Positions 50,966-60,040 of a stretch of DNA of 64,000 bases are shown here, piece after piece. A program made the position numbers and the translations under genes. Below the pieces are notes generated by a model. It saw only the letters and a program-made list of their open reading frames with translations. It searched no databases and was not told the DNA's origin. The DNA comes from Lachnospiraceae bacterium KM106-2 (GTDB taxonomy: Bacteria; Bacillota; Clostridia; Lachnospirales; Lachnospiraceae). The stretch spans positions 4,017,501 to 4,081,500 of the forward strand of contig AP018794.1 in assembly GCA_009731425.1 (NCBI GenBank), written 5' to 3'. Within the stretch, counting starts at the first letter, position 1. Each line of letters opens with the position of its first letter.

Positions 50966-51018
50966 AGAAGTAAGCTAAGATGCGTACTTACGTGGAATGA
51001 GATACGTTCGGCGCTTTG
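50966..51018 (+). repeat. Dispersed intergenic element, copy C (short form)
   Basis: AGATGCGTACTTAC (50978-50991) and GTTCGGCGC (51006-51014) match the conserved ends of copies A and B. The ~15-nt internal hairpin is absent. Again it follows a terminator. Confidence 0.6.
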
Positions 51019-51026
51019 TTCTGGTT

Positions 51027-53222
51027 CTACTTTTTATACCATGTTGCGGTAAGTTTTGTTTTAAATGGTATCTGGTAAGGACCATGAGGAAGGGCCAGTA
51101 AGAGTTTATAAACCTCTTCTCGGTAAGTATAATCAGCTTTTATCTCTTCGGTCTCAGTCTTTTTCCAATATTGATATCCATAAAGGTAACTTTGGCCGAC
51201 TTCTTTCCAACTTTTGAATTCACTCTGGAGCTGTTTGGCAATGGTAAGTGACTGGTCAAGACATTCCTTGAGATTGATATATCCAGATACATAGCAGTCA
51301 CCTAATATCTGCATAGCACGAGAGTAATCCCAGCCATCAATACCATAATCCTGATAAGCATGATAACTTTTATAGATGGCTAGATAACGATAATCCTGTT
51401 TAAAGGATTTCACTTTCTTTTGATACTCTTTTTGGGAGAGAGAAAGCCAGCCTTTCTTCTTTAATTCTTTTACGGTTTTTCGGTAGTTTAGGCGATGACC
51501 GCCCTCTAAAATCCAATTGATAGACTGGATTGCTGTTTTACGATCCGTAATCCCCCAGCCATCTTTTAATGATGCTTTTACTTTTTGAATGGAATCCGTA
51601 TCATCCAGTGTAACACCGCCAATGGTATCATCTTTTTTCAGGTTCATATTGGTATAGATCGCATAAGAAGCGCAGAACCATTGAATCGTATCACTATTGA
51701 GATCTTCTTGTGTGAACGGTGATTTCTGATAGGAGTTGGCCCAATTGATCTTTAGTTCTTCTCCAGTTGGATCGGTAAGTGGTGAGCCCACAAAACTAAA
51801 GATGAGTAAGCCGATCGCAAATACCATCTTAATCCCTGCTGAGAATAGAATAGAACGGGAAGTCGAAGGCTCTGGTTGTCCACTTCCATAGATCACTGCA
51901 TTATTATCCATCGGAGCATACCAGATCGTATAGTTATGATTCAGATATTCAGATTCTTCATGAGAGGAAAGACGCATTGCCTTAAAACCAATGACCTCAT
52001 GCATGCCTTCTTCTGTTTGAAATGTGAACCATGGATAGACTGATTTTCCATTTCGATTCGAAAAACGACTAATGGAACCCGTTAATTTAGTACCATTTTT
52101 TAGTGTAGTCTGATAAAGTTTATTGATATAATAACAGTTTAATATTCCTTTCAATCCATATAGACCAACAAATAGGCCGATATAGCGAAGTACATATAGA
52201 TAATTAGAAGAACCAGAGAGCGTTACAATACCATACAGAATGATTCCAATCGTAAAGAGAGAAAAAACAAGATCTACGAAAAATAGTTTGTAGTGTTTAT
52301 TTAGATTTTTCGGTGGGATCTCATCGATGTATTTATCTGGTTGAGTAGCATCTGCGGATCTTAGATGGGGAGAAACAAAGACCTTTTGAGCGGGAATATT
52401 ATTTAACCGAATTTCATGTTGAGTGAGATAGGTTAGAACAGAGTCTAAGGTGGATCGGTTTAGCTTTAACTGGATCAGGATCTTATCATTTCTATCATAG
52501 AGAGAGAGTCCTAAATTGGGAGAAACATTGCAGTAAGCAATATCATTTATATGAATAAGTCTCTTTTTAAACCAGAAGCGACAGTATCCATCATTTCGAA
52601 TGAATTCTAGTTCTGTTATCCAAAATACAATTCCGAGTAATAGAAAGAGTAAGGATAGGGCTATGATTAAAAGAGGTCCCGTTGGATTCGTAGTATCAGA
52701 GACTAGAATGCAAACTCCACAAAAGAAGAAAAATGCAAAGAAGCAAAAAAATAAGGTATAAGAAGCTCGAGATGCTCTAACATAAAAATAATCCATTGTC
52801 TGTTTGTGATAAAGCGAAGTATTCTCTTCGAGATACGAAAGAAGAGATTCTTGATAAGGGAGTGTCTTCTTTATTTTATAGTCATGATCAGCAATATGTA
52901 AGGTGATATGATTTCGATGAATGGAGATCTCGGTAAGATCTCTAAGAGTAAATTCTTTTCGTCTCCTTAAGAAGCGATGTAAGGTTATTGTTTTGGTCTG
53001 AGTAGGAAAGAATAAATAACGATCGTCTCCTAACCGGTAGATACCAAGACTTAGAAAGATCATGAATAGGTAGATCAGGATATAACCAATCTTTTCTGGT
53101 ATTTTGGTATCCAGACTACATTCATTGATGATCATTAGTGATATAAATAGTGTAAGCAGTATTCCAATTAGTTTTAAAAGTGGATTACTAGATAATTTAA
53201 TCTTTAATGTTTCACTAGACAT
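51027..53222 (-). CDS. Large membrane protein with DUF1266 domain
   Basis: A 731-residue protein. The N-terminal part has about four membrane helices (residues 15-65 and 155-205) alternating with PH-like beta segments. A second helix set lies near 310-360 and 455-475. The C-terminal ~220 residues match DUF1266 (GWGITDRKTAIQSINWILEGGHR, WDYSRAMQILGDCYVSGYI, FKSWKEVGQSYLYGYQYW). The function of DUF1266 is unknown. The gene is a single transcription unit, opposite to its neighbours. Confidence 0.8.
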   Translation of the reverse strand: MSSETLKIKLSSNPLLKLIGILLTLFISLMIINECSLDTKIPEKIGYILIYLFMIFLSLGIYRLGDDRYLFFPTQTKTITLHRFLRRRKEFTLRDLTEISIHRNHITLHIADHDYKIKKTLPYQESLLSYLEENTSLYHKQTMDYFYVRASRASYTLFFCFFAFFFFCGVCILVSDTTNPTGPLLIIALSLLFLLLGIVFWITELEFIRNDGYCRFWFKKRLIHINDIAYCNVSPNLGLSLYDRNDKILIQLKLNRSTLDSVLTYLTQHEIRLNNIPAQKVFVSPHLRSADATQPDKYIDEIPPKNLNKHYKLFFVDLVFSLFTIGIILYGIVTLSGSSNYLYVLRYIGLFVGLYGLKGILNCYYINKLYQTTLKNGTKLTGSISRFSNRNGKSVYPWFTFQTEEGMHEVIGFKAMRLSSHEESEYLNHNYTIWYAPMDNNAVIYGSGQPEPSTSRSILFSAGIKMVFAIGLLIFSFVGSPLTDPTGEELKINWANSYQKSPFTQEDLNSDTIQWFCASYAIYTNMNLKKDDTIGGVTLDDTDSIQKVKASLKDGWGITDRKTAIQSINWILEGGHRLNYRKTVKELKKKGWLSLSQKEYQKKVKSFKQDYRYLAIYKSYHAYQDYGIDGWDYSRAMQILGDCYVSGYINLKECLDQSLTIAKQLQSEFKSWKEVGQSYLYGYQYWKKTETEEIKADYTYREEVYKLLLALPHGPYQIPFKTKLTATWYKK

Positions 53223-53332
53223 GATACGCCCCTCTCGTATATTTGGTTAGATAGTAACAATAGTATTATACCACCAATGAAAAGATAGGCTATAATGGAG
53301 ACAAGATTAAGTGAGAAAAGGAGGAAGATAAA

Positions 53333-53881
53333 ATGCAGCAGTCTATGGTATCTGACATTTACACAACAATGCCAAGTTCAGAGGGGAGAGAAGCAAAGGA
53401 GATGGCGGTCTATGAGTTGTTAGAACAGCTTGGAATTCCATTTGCAAGAGTAGATCATCCGGCCATGGCAACGGTGGATTCTTGTAGTGAGGTCAGTGAA
53501 AAACTAGGAATTACAATCTGTAAAAATCTATTCTTATGTAATGCGAGCAAGAAACAGTTTTATCTGTTAATGATGCCAGGTGAAAAGCGCTTTCATACAA
53601 AAGAGTTTTCAAAACAAATTGGAAGTTCTAGATTATCTTTTGCGCCAGAAGAATATATGGAAGAGTTTTTATCAATAACCCCAGGATCCGTTAGTGTTCT
53701 TGGTCTTATGAATGATGTGAGAGGAAAGGTTGCGCTTTATATTGATCGGGAGGTGATTGAAAAAGAATATATTGGATGCCATCCTTGTAAGAATACATCC
53801 AGCCTTCGTATTAAGACAGAGGATGTGATCAATAAATTTCTACCTTATGTGAATCATGAAATGCATATCGTAGATTTGTAA
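53333..53881 (+). CDS. YbaK/prolyl-tRNA editing (ProX-like) domain protein
   Basis: A 182-residue protein. YELLEQLGIPFARVDHPAMATVDSC and KNLFLCNASKKQFYLLMMPGEKRF match the free-standing INS/ProX editing domains that hydrolyse mischarged Ala-tRNA-Pro. The family's Lys (here in CKNLFL) and the GSVSVLGLMND segment are present. GGAGGAAGA lies upstream. Confidence 0.9.
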   Translation: MQQSMVSDIYTTMPSSEGREAKEMAVYELLEQLGIPFARVDHPAMATVDSCSEVSEKLGITICKNLFLCNASKKQFYLLMMPGEKRFHTKEFSKQIGSSRLSFAPEEYMEEFLSITPGSVSVLGLMNDVRGKVALYIDREVIEKEYIGCHPCKNTSSLRIKTEDVINKFLPYVNHEMHIVDL

Positions 53882-53955
53882 TAAAAGAAAATACCCTAGA
53901 CATTTATTTTCGAAAAAGCTATAATGGGAAAAAATGGCAAAAGGAGAGTGAGGAT

Positions 53956-54774
53956 GTGGCAGCCAGGAGATATTCCATTTTATCGACGATATTCTTATTT
54001 TTACTAACGATAATCTTGGGATTGATCCTAGTACTTGCTTTGTATACGATTTTTGATTCCCAACAGGGAGAGATTCCATTTGAAAAGGATTATATCACAT
54101 ATAAAGGTGCAGTCTATAAAAATGTGTTAGATGATGAGCGGATCCAAAGTTATGGATCTAATCCGAAAGCAAGTATTGGAGAATATCTTGGAAAAGCCGA
54201 AGAGAAAAATATTTACACAAGTAATATTGTATCAAATCAGTCCCTTCTTATCGTTGAGACAAGAAGCGGCGGGTATCAATATTATGAGTTTGTGAAGATG
54301 AAAGGTGCCGATGATATAGATGGAAACCAGATTTGTAAATTGTATCATATCAGTAAAGAATCTGATATTGATCGGATCTTGGTATCTAAACGTGATAATA
54401 CATATGAGAAAAAGCTTTCTGAAATTGAGAAGAAAAACTTTTCAGAAAAGATTTTAGGATACGCAGGAATTGCTAATTATCTGGATGCAGGAAAGAAGAT
54501 TTCTGGTACGAAATTATGGAATATTAGGGATCAGAGATTGTTTAAGATTTTTATCAAACAACTGAAAGCATCCAAAAATATTGATCAAGAAGATTACAAG
54601 AGTTCTTTAAAAGAAGCGGATAACAAGGCTTATGATTTTGTAGTTTTACTTAAGAACGGATTTTACATGAAAGGGACCTATACCCCTTCTGTTGGTGGAT
54701 TAAGCTGTTTAGGACAGTACATGCTGACATCCAAGCAGAATGGACAAATGAAATCCGTATTTAAAAAGAGCTGA
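53956..54774 (+). CDS. Membrane-anchored hypothetical protein
   Basis: A 272-residue protein. An N-terminal helix (ILSTIFLFLLTIILGLILVLALYTIF) anchors an external Lys/Tyr-rich domain. GTG 53956 is 9 nt after AAGGAG; the ATG 2 nt earlier is in another frame. No family recognised. Confidence 0.7.
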   Translation: MAARRYSILSTIFLFLLTIILGLILVLALYTIFDSQQGEIPFEKDYITYKGAVYKNVLDDERIQSYGSNPKASIGEYLGKAEEKNIYTSNIVSNQSLLIVETRSGGYQYYEFVKMKGADDIDGNQICKLYHISKESDIDRILVSKRDNTYEKKLSEIEKKNFSEKILGYAGIANYLDAGKKISGTKLWNIRDQRLFKIFIKQLKASKNIDQEDYKSSLKEADNKAYDFVVLLKNGFYMKGTYTPSVGGLSCLGQYMLTSKQNGQMKSVFKKS

Positions 54775-54789
54775 GGAAAGGAAAAAATA

Positions 54790-55584
54790 ATGGATAAATC
54801 AAGAGCGATCGTTTTAAAAAAGGATTTATTAAAAGGATTTCATGAACTTGGAATGGAAAATGGACAAAATATAATCGTACATACATCTTTATCAAGTTTA
54901 GGATTTGTCTGTGGTGGTCCACAGATCGTAGTGGAGGCTTTGCTAGAGACGGTTGGAGAAGAAGGAACGATCCTAATGCCGACGCAGACATGGAAAAACC
55001 TTGATCCAGAAGAAGGCGTTCATTGGGAAGAACCCAAAGAGTGGTGGCAGACAATTCGTGATAATTGGCCTGCATATGATAAAAGGATCACTCCTACCAA
55101 TACGATGGGTGCGGTTGCAGAGATGCTCTGGCATTGGCCAGGGGCAGTTCGCAGTGATCACCCAGTACGTTCCTTTGCCGCGATTGGAAAACAAGCATCA
55201 TATTTGACGAAGGATCATGATCTTAGTAATATCTTTGGTGATCCGTCTCCATTATCAAAACTGTATGAGCTAGATGGATATGTTCTTTTACTTGGAACTG
55301 ATTATGATAAAAATACATCCATTCATCTGGCAGATGCAAGAGCCAACTATCCTGGAAAGCATCTGGTTGATCAGAGTACGGCTATGATGGTAGATGGTAA
55401 GAGAGAATGGGTCACTTATCAAACTCTTTACGTAGATGGAGAAGACTTTGTTGAAATTGGTCGAGCATTTGAAAAGACCGGGGCAGTGAAGATGATCCAT
55501 GTGGGAAATGCATTGCTTCGTTTTATGAAACAAAGGGAGCTAGTTGATTTTGCTGTTCGTTATATTGAAGCGAATCGGAGGTAG
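54790..55584 (+). CDS. AAC(3)-family aminoglycoside N-acetyltransferase-like protein
   Basis: A 264-residue protein. IIVHTSLSSLGFVCGGPQIVVEALLE, GTILMPTQTW and SDHPVRSFAAIGKQA, together with GTDYDKNTSIHLADARAN, are the acetyl-CoA and substrate motifs of the antibiotic acetyltransferase family, with the His of NTSIHLAD conserved. Many chromosomal members act on other amines (YokD-type), so drug resistance is not established. Confidence 0.9.
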   Translation: MDKSRAIVLKKDLLKGFHELGMENGQNIIVHTSLSSLGFVCGGPQIVVEALLETVGEEGTILMPTQTWKNLDPEEGVHWEEPKEWWQTIRDNWPAYDKRITPTNTMGAVAEMLWHWPGAVRSDHPVRSFAAIGKQASYLTKDHDLSNIFGDPSPLSKLYELDGYVLLLGTDYDKNTSIHLADARANYPGKHLVDQSTAMMVDGKREWVTYQTLYVDGEDFVEIGRAFEKTGAVKMIHVGNALLRFMKQRELVDFAVRYIEANRR

Positions 55585-55586
55585 TC

Positions 55587-56507
55587 ATGGGTTCATTTGA
55601 GGAGTTAAGGATCGTTGATAATTTTTATCAGACATCATCTTTTTTTCCAATGCCAACGGTACTGATCGGAACATTGACAGAGGAGGGAAAGACTACTTTA
55701 GGATCTTATTCATTGGTTCAGCCTTATTACATAGCTGGAAAGGATTATTATGCAATGCTTCTTTGTGCAAGAAATTCTTCGAATACGGCACAAAATCTAT
55801 TAAGAGAAGGGCATTGTACTCTTAACTTCGTAATGGATAAAAGAAAATATTTAAAGGAGGTCGTTCGTCTTGGATTCCCTGGTGATACACCTGAGCAGAA
55901 GATGAAGAATACTATCTTTCATTTGGAGGATGGAGCACAGGCAAAAAATAATCCGAATCAGAGATATCCTAAGGTTGAGACCGAATGTTTTCAAGTTTTT
56001 GAATGTACTTGGATGAGAGAATTAGATCATGCCGATGAGGATAAGCCAGGATGTCTAGATGGTTATGAACCTCCTTATCACGACTTTAATGGAATTACTT
56101 CTAAATTTGGAGCCCACTTTATTCTTCGAGTCGATAAGATTTTAATGAAAGAAAAGTATCGAAAAGGGATTCTGGCAGGAGTAAGAGGAATAGATTTCCC
56201 GAGTGTGCCGGTTGATTATGGCTATCGGGATTCCAAATATTTTTGGATCAGTCATTTTAGAAGACCATTTCATGAGGAGATCATAAAGCATGCAGTTAAC
56301 ATCGATTCGGTTCGATATGCTGCAGATCGGATGGATGATCAGATCAAATTTACGGATGAGGCGTGTGAAATGTTGGTAAATGTACCTAGGATTTTTTTGA
56401 CGACTGCACTAAAAGAATGTGTTAAATGGGCAAGAGAAAATAAGGTTACATTAATAACAAAGGACCATATGAAAGTCATTAATGACAGAAGACGTCAAAA
56501 AAAATAA
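55587..56507 (+). CDS. Flavin reductase-like protein fused to a PCP_red-like domain
   Basis: A 306-residue protein. The N-terminal split-barrel FMN-binding region (about 18-190) includes PTVLIGTLTEEGKTTLGSYSL and ARNSSNTAQNLL. The C-terminal ~50 residues (FTDEACEMLVNVPRIFLTTALKECVKWARENKVTLITKDHM) resemble the PCP_red module of protochlorophyllide reductase subunits. GGAGG within the end of the previous gene serves as ribosome site. Substrate unknown. Confidence 0.78.
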   Translation: MGSFEELRIVDNFYQTSSFFPMPTVLIGTLTEEGKTTLGSYSLVQPYYIAGKDYYAMLLCARNSSNTAQNLLREGHCTLNFVMDKRKYLKEVVRLGFPGDTPEQKMKNTIFHLEDGAQAKNNPNQRYPKVETECFQVFECTWMRELDHADEDKPGCLDGYEPPYHDFNGITSKFGAHFILRVDKILMKEKYRKGILAGVRGIDFPSVPVDYGYRDSKYFWISHFRRPFHEEIIKHAVNIDSVRYAADRMDDQIKFTDEACEMLVNVPRIFLTTALKECVKWARENKVTLITKDHMKVINDRRRQKK

Positions 56508-56526
56508 AATAATTGAAGAAAAGTCC

Positions 56527-56554
56527 TTGCTTAAAATTGAAACTATGCTATAAT
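56527..56554 (+). promoter_or_regulatory. Promoter of the uridine kinase gene
   Basis: TTGCTT (56527-56532), a 16-bp spacer and TATAAT (56549-56554). Confidence 0.7.
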
Positions 56555-56599
56555 TTTTTAGAATGTAAAAAAGCACAATAAGTTAGGATGAATATTTAT

Positions 56600-57214
56600 A
56601 TGGACTCAGTGATAGTAGGAATTTCTGGCGGAAGCTGTTCAGGGAAATCAACATTTACACAAAGGTTAAAAGAATGCTATAAAGATGACATAGCAATTGT
56701 ATATCAAGATAACTATTATAAAAAACGTGATGATCTTACTTTAGAAGAACGAAGCAAGATTAATTATGATCATCCGGATGCTTTTGATACAGAACGACTT
56801 GTAGAAGACATTTTAAAGCTTAAAGAAGGTAAAAGTATTGAATGTCCGATCTACGATTATACGATTCATAATCGTCTTGAGGATACGAATACAGTTCAGC
56901 CTAAGAAAATTATCGTTTTAGAAGGTATTTTAGTATTTGCAAAAAAAGAGTTACGTGATTTAATAGATATCAAAATATTTATCGATGCAGATTCTGATGA
57001 AAGACTTTGCCGCCGTATCAAACGTGATACTGCAGAGCGCGGTCGTACAATCGATAGCGTGATCACGCAATATCTTCAAACTGTGAAACCAATGTATAAT
57101 AAGTATATCAGTCCAAATAAACAGTATGCAGATATTATTATAAAGAGCGGTTTAAATGATGTAGCATATGATGTGATCTCTAACCAGATCAATCATGTTC
57201 TGTATAGGAGTTAA
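56600..57214 (+). CDS. udk: Uridine kinase
   Basis: A 204-residue protein. The P-loop GISGGSCSGKST (about 6-17), QDNYYK, the NYDHPDAFD substrate loop, DYTIHNR and RRIKRDTAERGRT (lid) are all present. It phosphorylates uridine and cytidine (EC 2.7.1.48). The ATG at 56600 is preferred because AGG lies immediately before the ATG at 56588, leaving no spacing for that start. Confidence 0.93.
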   Translation: MDSVIVGISGGSCSGKSTFTQRLKECYKDDIAIVYQDNYYKKRDDLTLEERSKINYDHPDAFDTERLVEDILKLKEGKSIECPIYDYTIHNRLEDTNTVQPKKIIVLEGILVFAKKELRDLIDIKIFIDADSDERLCRRIKRDTAERGRTIDSVITQYLQTVKPMYNKYISPNKQYADIIIKSGLNDVAYDVISNQINHVLYRS

Positions 57215-57215
57215 T

Positions 57216-57249
57216 AAAAAGATCATCCTTGATGGATGGTCTTTTTTTA
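57216..57249 (+). terminator. udk terminator
   Basis: An AAAAAGATCATCC / GGATGGTCTTTTT stem with a 5-nt loop and T run. Confidence 0.9.
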
Positions 57250-57337
57250 TGGATAGAAATTGCTTCTTAAAAGCTAATTGAATAAATAAGTTTCTTACGG
57301 TTATGCTAATAGCAAAATCGATAGGAGATGAAGAATA

Positions 57338-57772
57338 ATGGATCGCGATGATACTGTGAAGTTATTAAAAGAGTGTAATGCAGGCGTAAAGACAGCAGTT
57401 ACTTCCATTGATGAGATCCTTCCCAAAGTACAGGAGGATGAGTTAAAGAGAATCCTAGGACAATCAAAACAGGACCATGAGAAGATTGGTGATCAGACAC
57501 ATATTATACTAAATGAATATCGTGATAGTGAGAAAGATCCTAATCCAATTGCAAAAGCAATGTCATATATGAAGATAAATATGAAGATGATTCAAAATCC
57601 AAACGACCATGAAGTGGCAGATCTTATGACGGATGGATGTAATATGGGAATTAAATCTATTCATAAGTATCTAAATCAATATGATCAAGCTTCTTCTAAT
57701 GTAAAGCAATTATCAATGGATCTTATTCAACTCGAAGAAAATTTGAGAAAAGATTTATGTAAGTATTTATAA
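57338..57772 (+). CDS. Helical-bundle protein, ferritin-like
   Basis: A 144-residue all-helical protein (four amphipathic helices; LLKECNAGVKTAVTSIDEILPKVQ, LKRILGQSKQDHEKIGDQTHIILNEY). Its shape resembles ferritin-like DUF2383/PA2169-type proteins, but the full metal-ligand set is not evident. Function unknown. AGGAGATGA lies upstream. Confidence 0.75.
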   Translation: MDRDDTVKLLKECNAGVKTAVTSIDEILPKVQEDELKRILGQSKQDHEKIGDQTHIILNEYRDSEKDPNPIAKAMSYMKINMKMIQNPNDHEVADLMTDGCNMGIKSIHKYLNQYDQASSNVKQLSMDLIQLEENLRKDLCKYL

Positions 57773-57828
57773 TGGATTGTCAACATTGATCATATCCTGT
57801 CATACATTATTATGAGGGGTGTGGTCAT

Positions 57829-58290
57829 ATGAAACTTCATAAAAATTTTTTTATGCGATTAACGTTGATCGATCGTACCTTGATCATTATCATGTGTATT
57901 CTTATGATACAGATTGCAGTAAGCTTACTACTGTTTTATGATTCAAGTGAGACGATAAAGACCAATGATATTGATATCGTGGTAAGGACAACAGCAGCAG
58001 CGGTTTTCGGATATTTTTTGAGTGGTAATTTTACAAGAAGATTAAAACCAAGAAGTGATTGCCCGCTTACGGTTGAAGCAGAGGATCGTAAGCCAACGTT
58101 GAAGGAGGAACAAGTAGTCATTGTTTCTATCTTTGGAATCAGTGCGCTAATCATATTAATCCTTGCGAGAGATTTCTTACCATTTACGCCGTATGTTCAA
58201 TCGAGTGTATCACAGTTAAGAGATTTTGTTTCTAGCTGTGTTGGCTTTCTAGTAGGAAGTCCATGTAAAAATAGAACGCAAACGAAATAA
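57829..58290 (+). CDS. Small membrane protein
   Basis: A 153-residue protein with about three helices (TLIIIMCILMIQIAVSLLLFY, VVRTTAAAVFGYFLSG, VVIVSIFGISALIILILA). No family recognised. Confidence 0.7.
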   Translation: MKLHKNFFMRLTLIDRTLIIIMCILMIQIAVSLLLFYDSSETIKTNDIDIVVRTTAAAVFGYFLSGNFTRRLKPRSDCPLTVEAEDRKPTLKEEQVVIVSIFGISALIILILARDFLPFTPYVQSSVSQLRDFVSSCVGFLVGSPCKNRTQTK

Positions 58291-58308
58291 GTTTGGGTTC
58301 TATTTTTT
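58271..58308 (+). terminator. Terminator overlapping the end of the membrane protein gene
   Basis: An AGAACGCAAAC / GTTTGGGTTCT stem with TATTTTTT. Confidence 0.82.
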
Positions 58309-58397
58309 GTAAGAAATATGTAAAAGGTATAGATATTAGCTTCTTTTTGTTATATAACTATAAGAAAGAAAACACAGTCAGATAAGAGGATTAATAG

Positions 58398-59099
58398 ATG
58401 GAAGATTTTAAATGGAAAATTGGAGAATATGAATTTCATACCAAAGAAGGTTATATGGAAGGACTCCAGGATATGAAAAAGATCGCTAAGATCAAAGGAA
58501 CGATCGACGTACATAATGCTGATATGGCGAAACAAATTTATCGTAAGCTACAAGCAAGGCAGATATTTCATACTCAGATCGGAGCTGATTTTATTCGAAG
58601 TCTCAAAGAGACGATTGAAACCAATGATCAGCTGATCGCATCTCATGAGGTAGAGGAAGAAACAGAGAAGATCTATTTTTCAAGTGGTAAAATACATCGA
58701 AATCGAATGTTGGTCGCAGGTGTCATTACGCTCACATTGCTGATCGGTATTAGAATGTTGTATACGCCAGAAAAGAAGAAGATCAAACAGGCAGCAGAGC
58801 AATTTGTTACTTCCTTTTATGATGAAAAGGACTTGAATAAGACCACAAGCTATATGACAGATCAGTATAAAAAGGATAAGTTATCGGACATGAAACAGAC
58901 ATTATCCTACATTAAGAATGAAGTTTCTTATCAAGATATCTCTGATTTTAAAATCATCTCAAATGACAAGAAAGATGCAACGATCCATCTTGTATTGAAG
59001 ACTAAGAAGAATGAGAAAGAGGACCAATTTGTCTGTAAGATTAGAATGAAGAAGATTTCAGATGAATGGCAAGTCTCGTATTTTGGCTGTGATAGTTAA
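58398..59099 (+). CDS. Membrane protein with N-terminal cytoplasmic and C-terminal NTF2-like domains
   Basis: A 233-residue protein. A soluble N-terminal part (about 1-105) and one central membrane helix (MLVAGVITLTLLIGIRML, about 111-128) precede an external domain. KIKQAAEQFVTSFYDEKDLNKTTSYMTDQYKKD suggests a DUF4878/NTF2-like fold. Function unknown. Confidence 0.7.
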   Translation: MEDFKWKIGEYEFHTKEGYMEGLQDMKKIAKIKGTIDVHNADMAKQIYRKLQARQIFHTQIGADFIRSLKETIETNDQLIASHEVEEETEKIYFSSGKIHRNRMLVAGVITLTLLIGIRMLYTPEKKKIKQAAEQFVTSFYDEKDLNKTTSYMTDQYKKDKLSDMKQTLSYIKNEVSYQDISDFKIISNDKKDATIHLVLKTKKNEKEDQFVCKIRMKKISDEWQVSYFGCDS

Positions 59100-59112
59100 A
59101 GGAGAGGTACTT

Positions 59113-59517
59113 ATGAATCAATTAGACAAAAACAAGAAGATTTTATTGAATGTGTATCCGGGAATATTAATAGCAGTTTTATTGGTAGCGTCTTATGTAA
59201 CGACAGATATTGTGAAAGCAAATGAAGTAGGTTTCTATATCTTTACGACAAGCATATATCTTATTATTCCAATGTCATTCTTTGGACAAGGTATCTTCTG
59301 CAGACGATATCGAGAAAATGTAGCAATTGCATTGGCTTGTTCGATGGTATTGTTTTTAGTAGCTATGGGCATCGCATTTGTTACCTTCCCAATTGCATTT
59401 GCAGTGTTTTATGCAGTATTTGGTTTTATAGGATATGGAATTTACTATCTATACGAAATGTTAATCACAATGAGAAATAAAAAAGGTAATAATTATAGAA
59501 ATAAAAAAATTGGGTAG
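59113..59517 (+). CDS. Four-helix membrane protein
   Basis: A 134-residue protein, hydrophobic along most of its length (ILIAVLLVASYVTTDIV, GFYIFTTSIYLIIPMSFFG, VAIALACSMVLFLVAMGIAF, AVFYAVFGFIGYGIYYL). GGAGAGG lies 5 nt before ATG 59113. No family recognised. Confidence 0.68.
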   Translation: MNQLDKNKKILLNVYPGILIAVLLVASYVTTDIVKANEVGFYIFTTSIYLIIPMSFFGQGIFCRRYRENVAIALACSMVLFLVAMGIAFVTFPIAFAVFYAVFGFIGYGIYYLYEMLITMRNKKGNNYRNKKIG

Positions 59518-59552
59518 TATTCTTAATAAAAATAGAATATGGGGGAAAGAGA

Positions 59553-59936
59553 ATGAATAATAGACTCATTGCAATTATTGCGACTGCGGGAACGTTAGCA
59601 GCTTGTATCGTTGTAAATGCCTATCTTGCTTGCCCGGATGTTATGGTTACCATTTATAATAACACGAATGTATCTTTAAAGGGACTTGTGGTTACTTATG
59701 ATAATGCACACAAAGGAAAAGATGTTGGGACATTAGGAAAATACAAAAATTGCAATGTGAATATTGATCTGCCAGGTGATTTTTCGGAAGGCGAGATCAG
59801 CCTTCATTACCATGATAAGAAAAATCAAGAGCATGCGCATATTCTGGTACCCTATTTTGAAAAAGGACAGAATCAGAAAATTAAGGTTCATATTAGGAAG
59901 ATTACCAAAGATAAAAAATTAGAAATTGAAGTTTAG
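59553..59936 (+). CDS. Small exported or anchored protein
   Basis: A 127-residue protein with an N-terminal hydrophobic segment (LIAIIATAGTLAACIVVNAYLA) and a beta-rich remainder (VMVTIYNNTNVSLKGLVVTYDN). The LAAC sequence is lipobox-like but lies late in the helix. No family recognised. Confidence 0.65.
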   Translation: MNNRLIAIIATAGTLAACIVVNAYLACPDVMVTIYNNTNVSLKGLVVTYDNAHKGKDVGTLGKYKNCNVNIDLPGDFSEGEISLHYHDKKNQEHAHILVPYFEKGQNQKIKVHIRKITKDKKLEIEV

Positions 59937-59960
59937 GCTGTAGTTGTTGCGGTCTTTGAT

Positions 59961-59994
59961 AAAAGCTTAAGCCTTGCCTTAAGCTTTTTTTTTC
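59961..59994 (+). terminator. Terminator of the small membrane-protein cluster
   Basis: An AAAGCTTAAG / CTTAAGCTTT stem with a short loop and nine T residues. Confidence 0.9.
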
Positions 59995-60040
59995 GTTATA
60001 ATGAGATATTAAATAATATGATTAGCGTGGAGGGCAGCGA

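Noticed and set aside
54790..55584. Acquired aminoglycoside resistance gene
   Set aside because: Base composition matches the neighbours and there is no mobile context. It looks like a chromosomal family member with unknown substrate.
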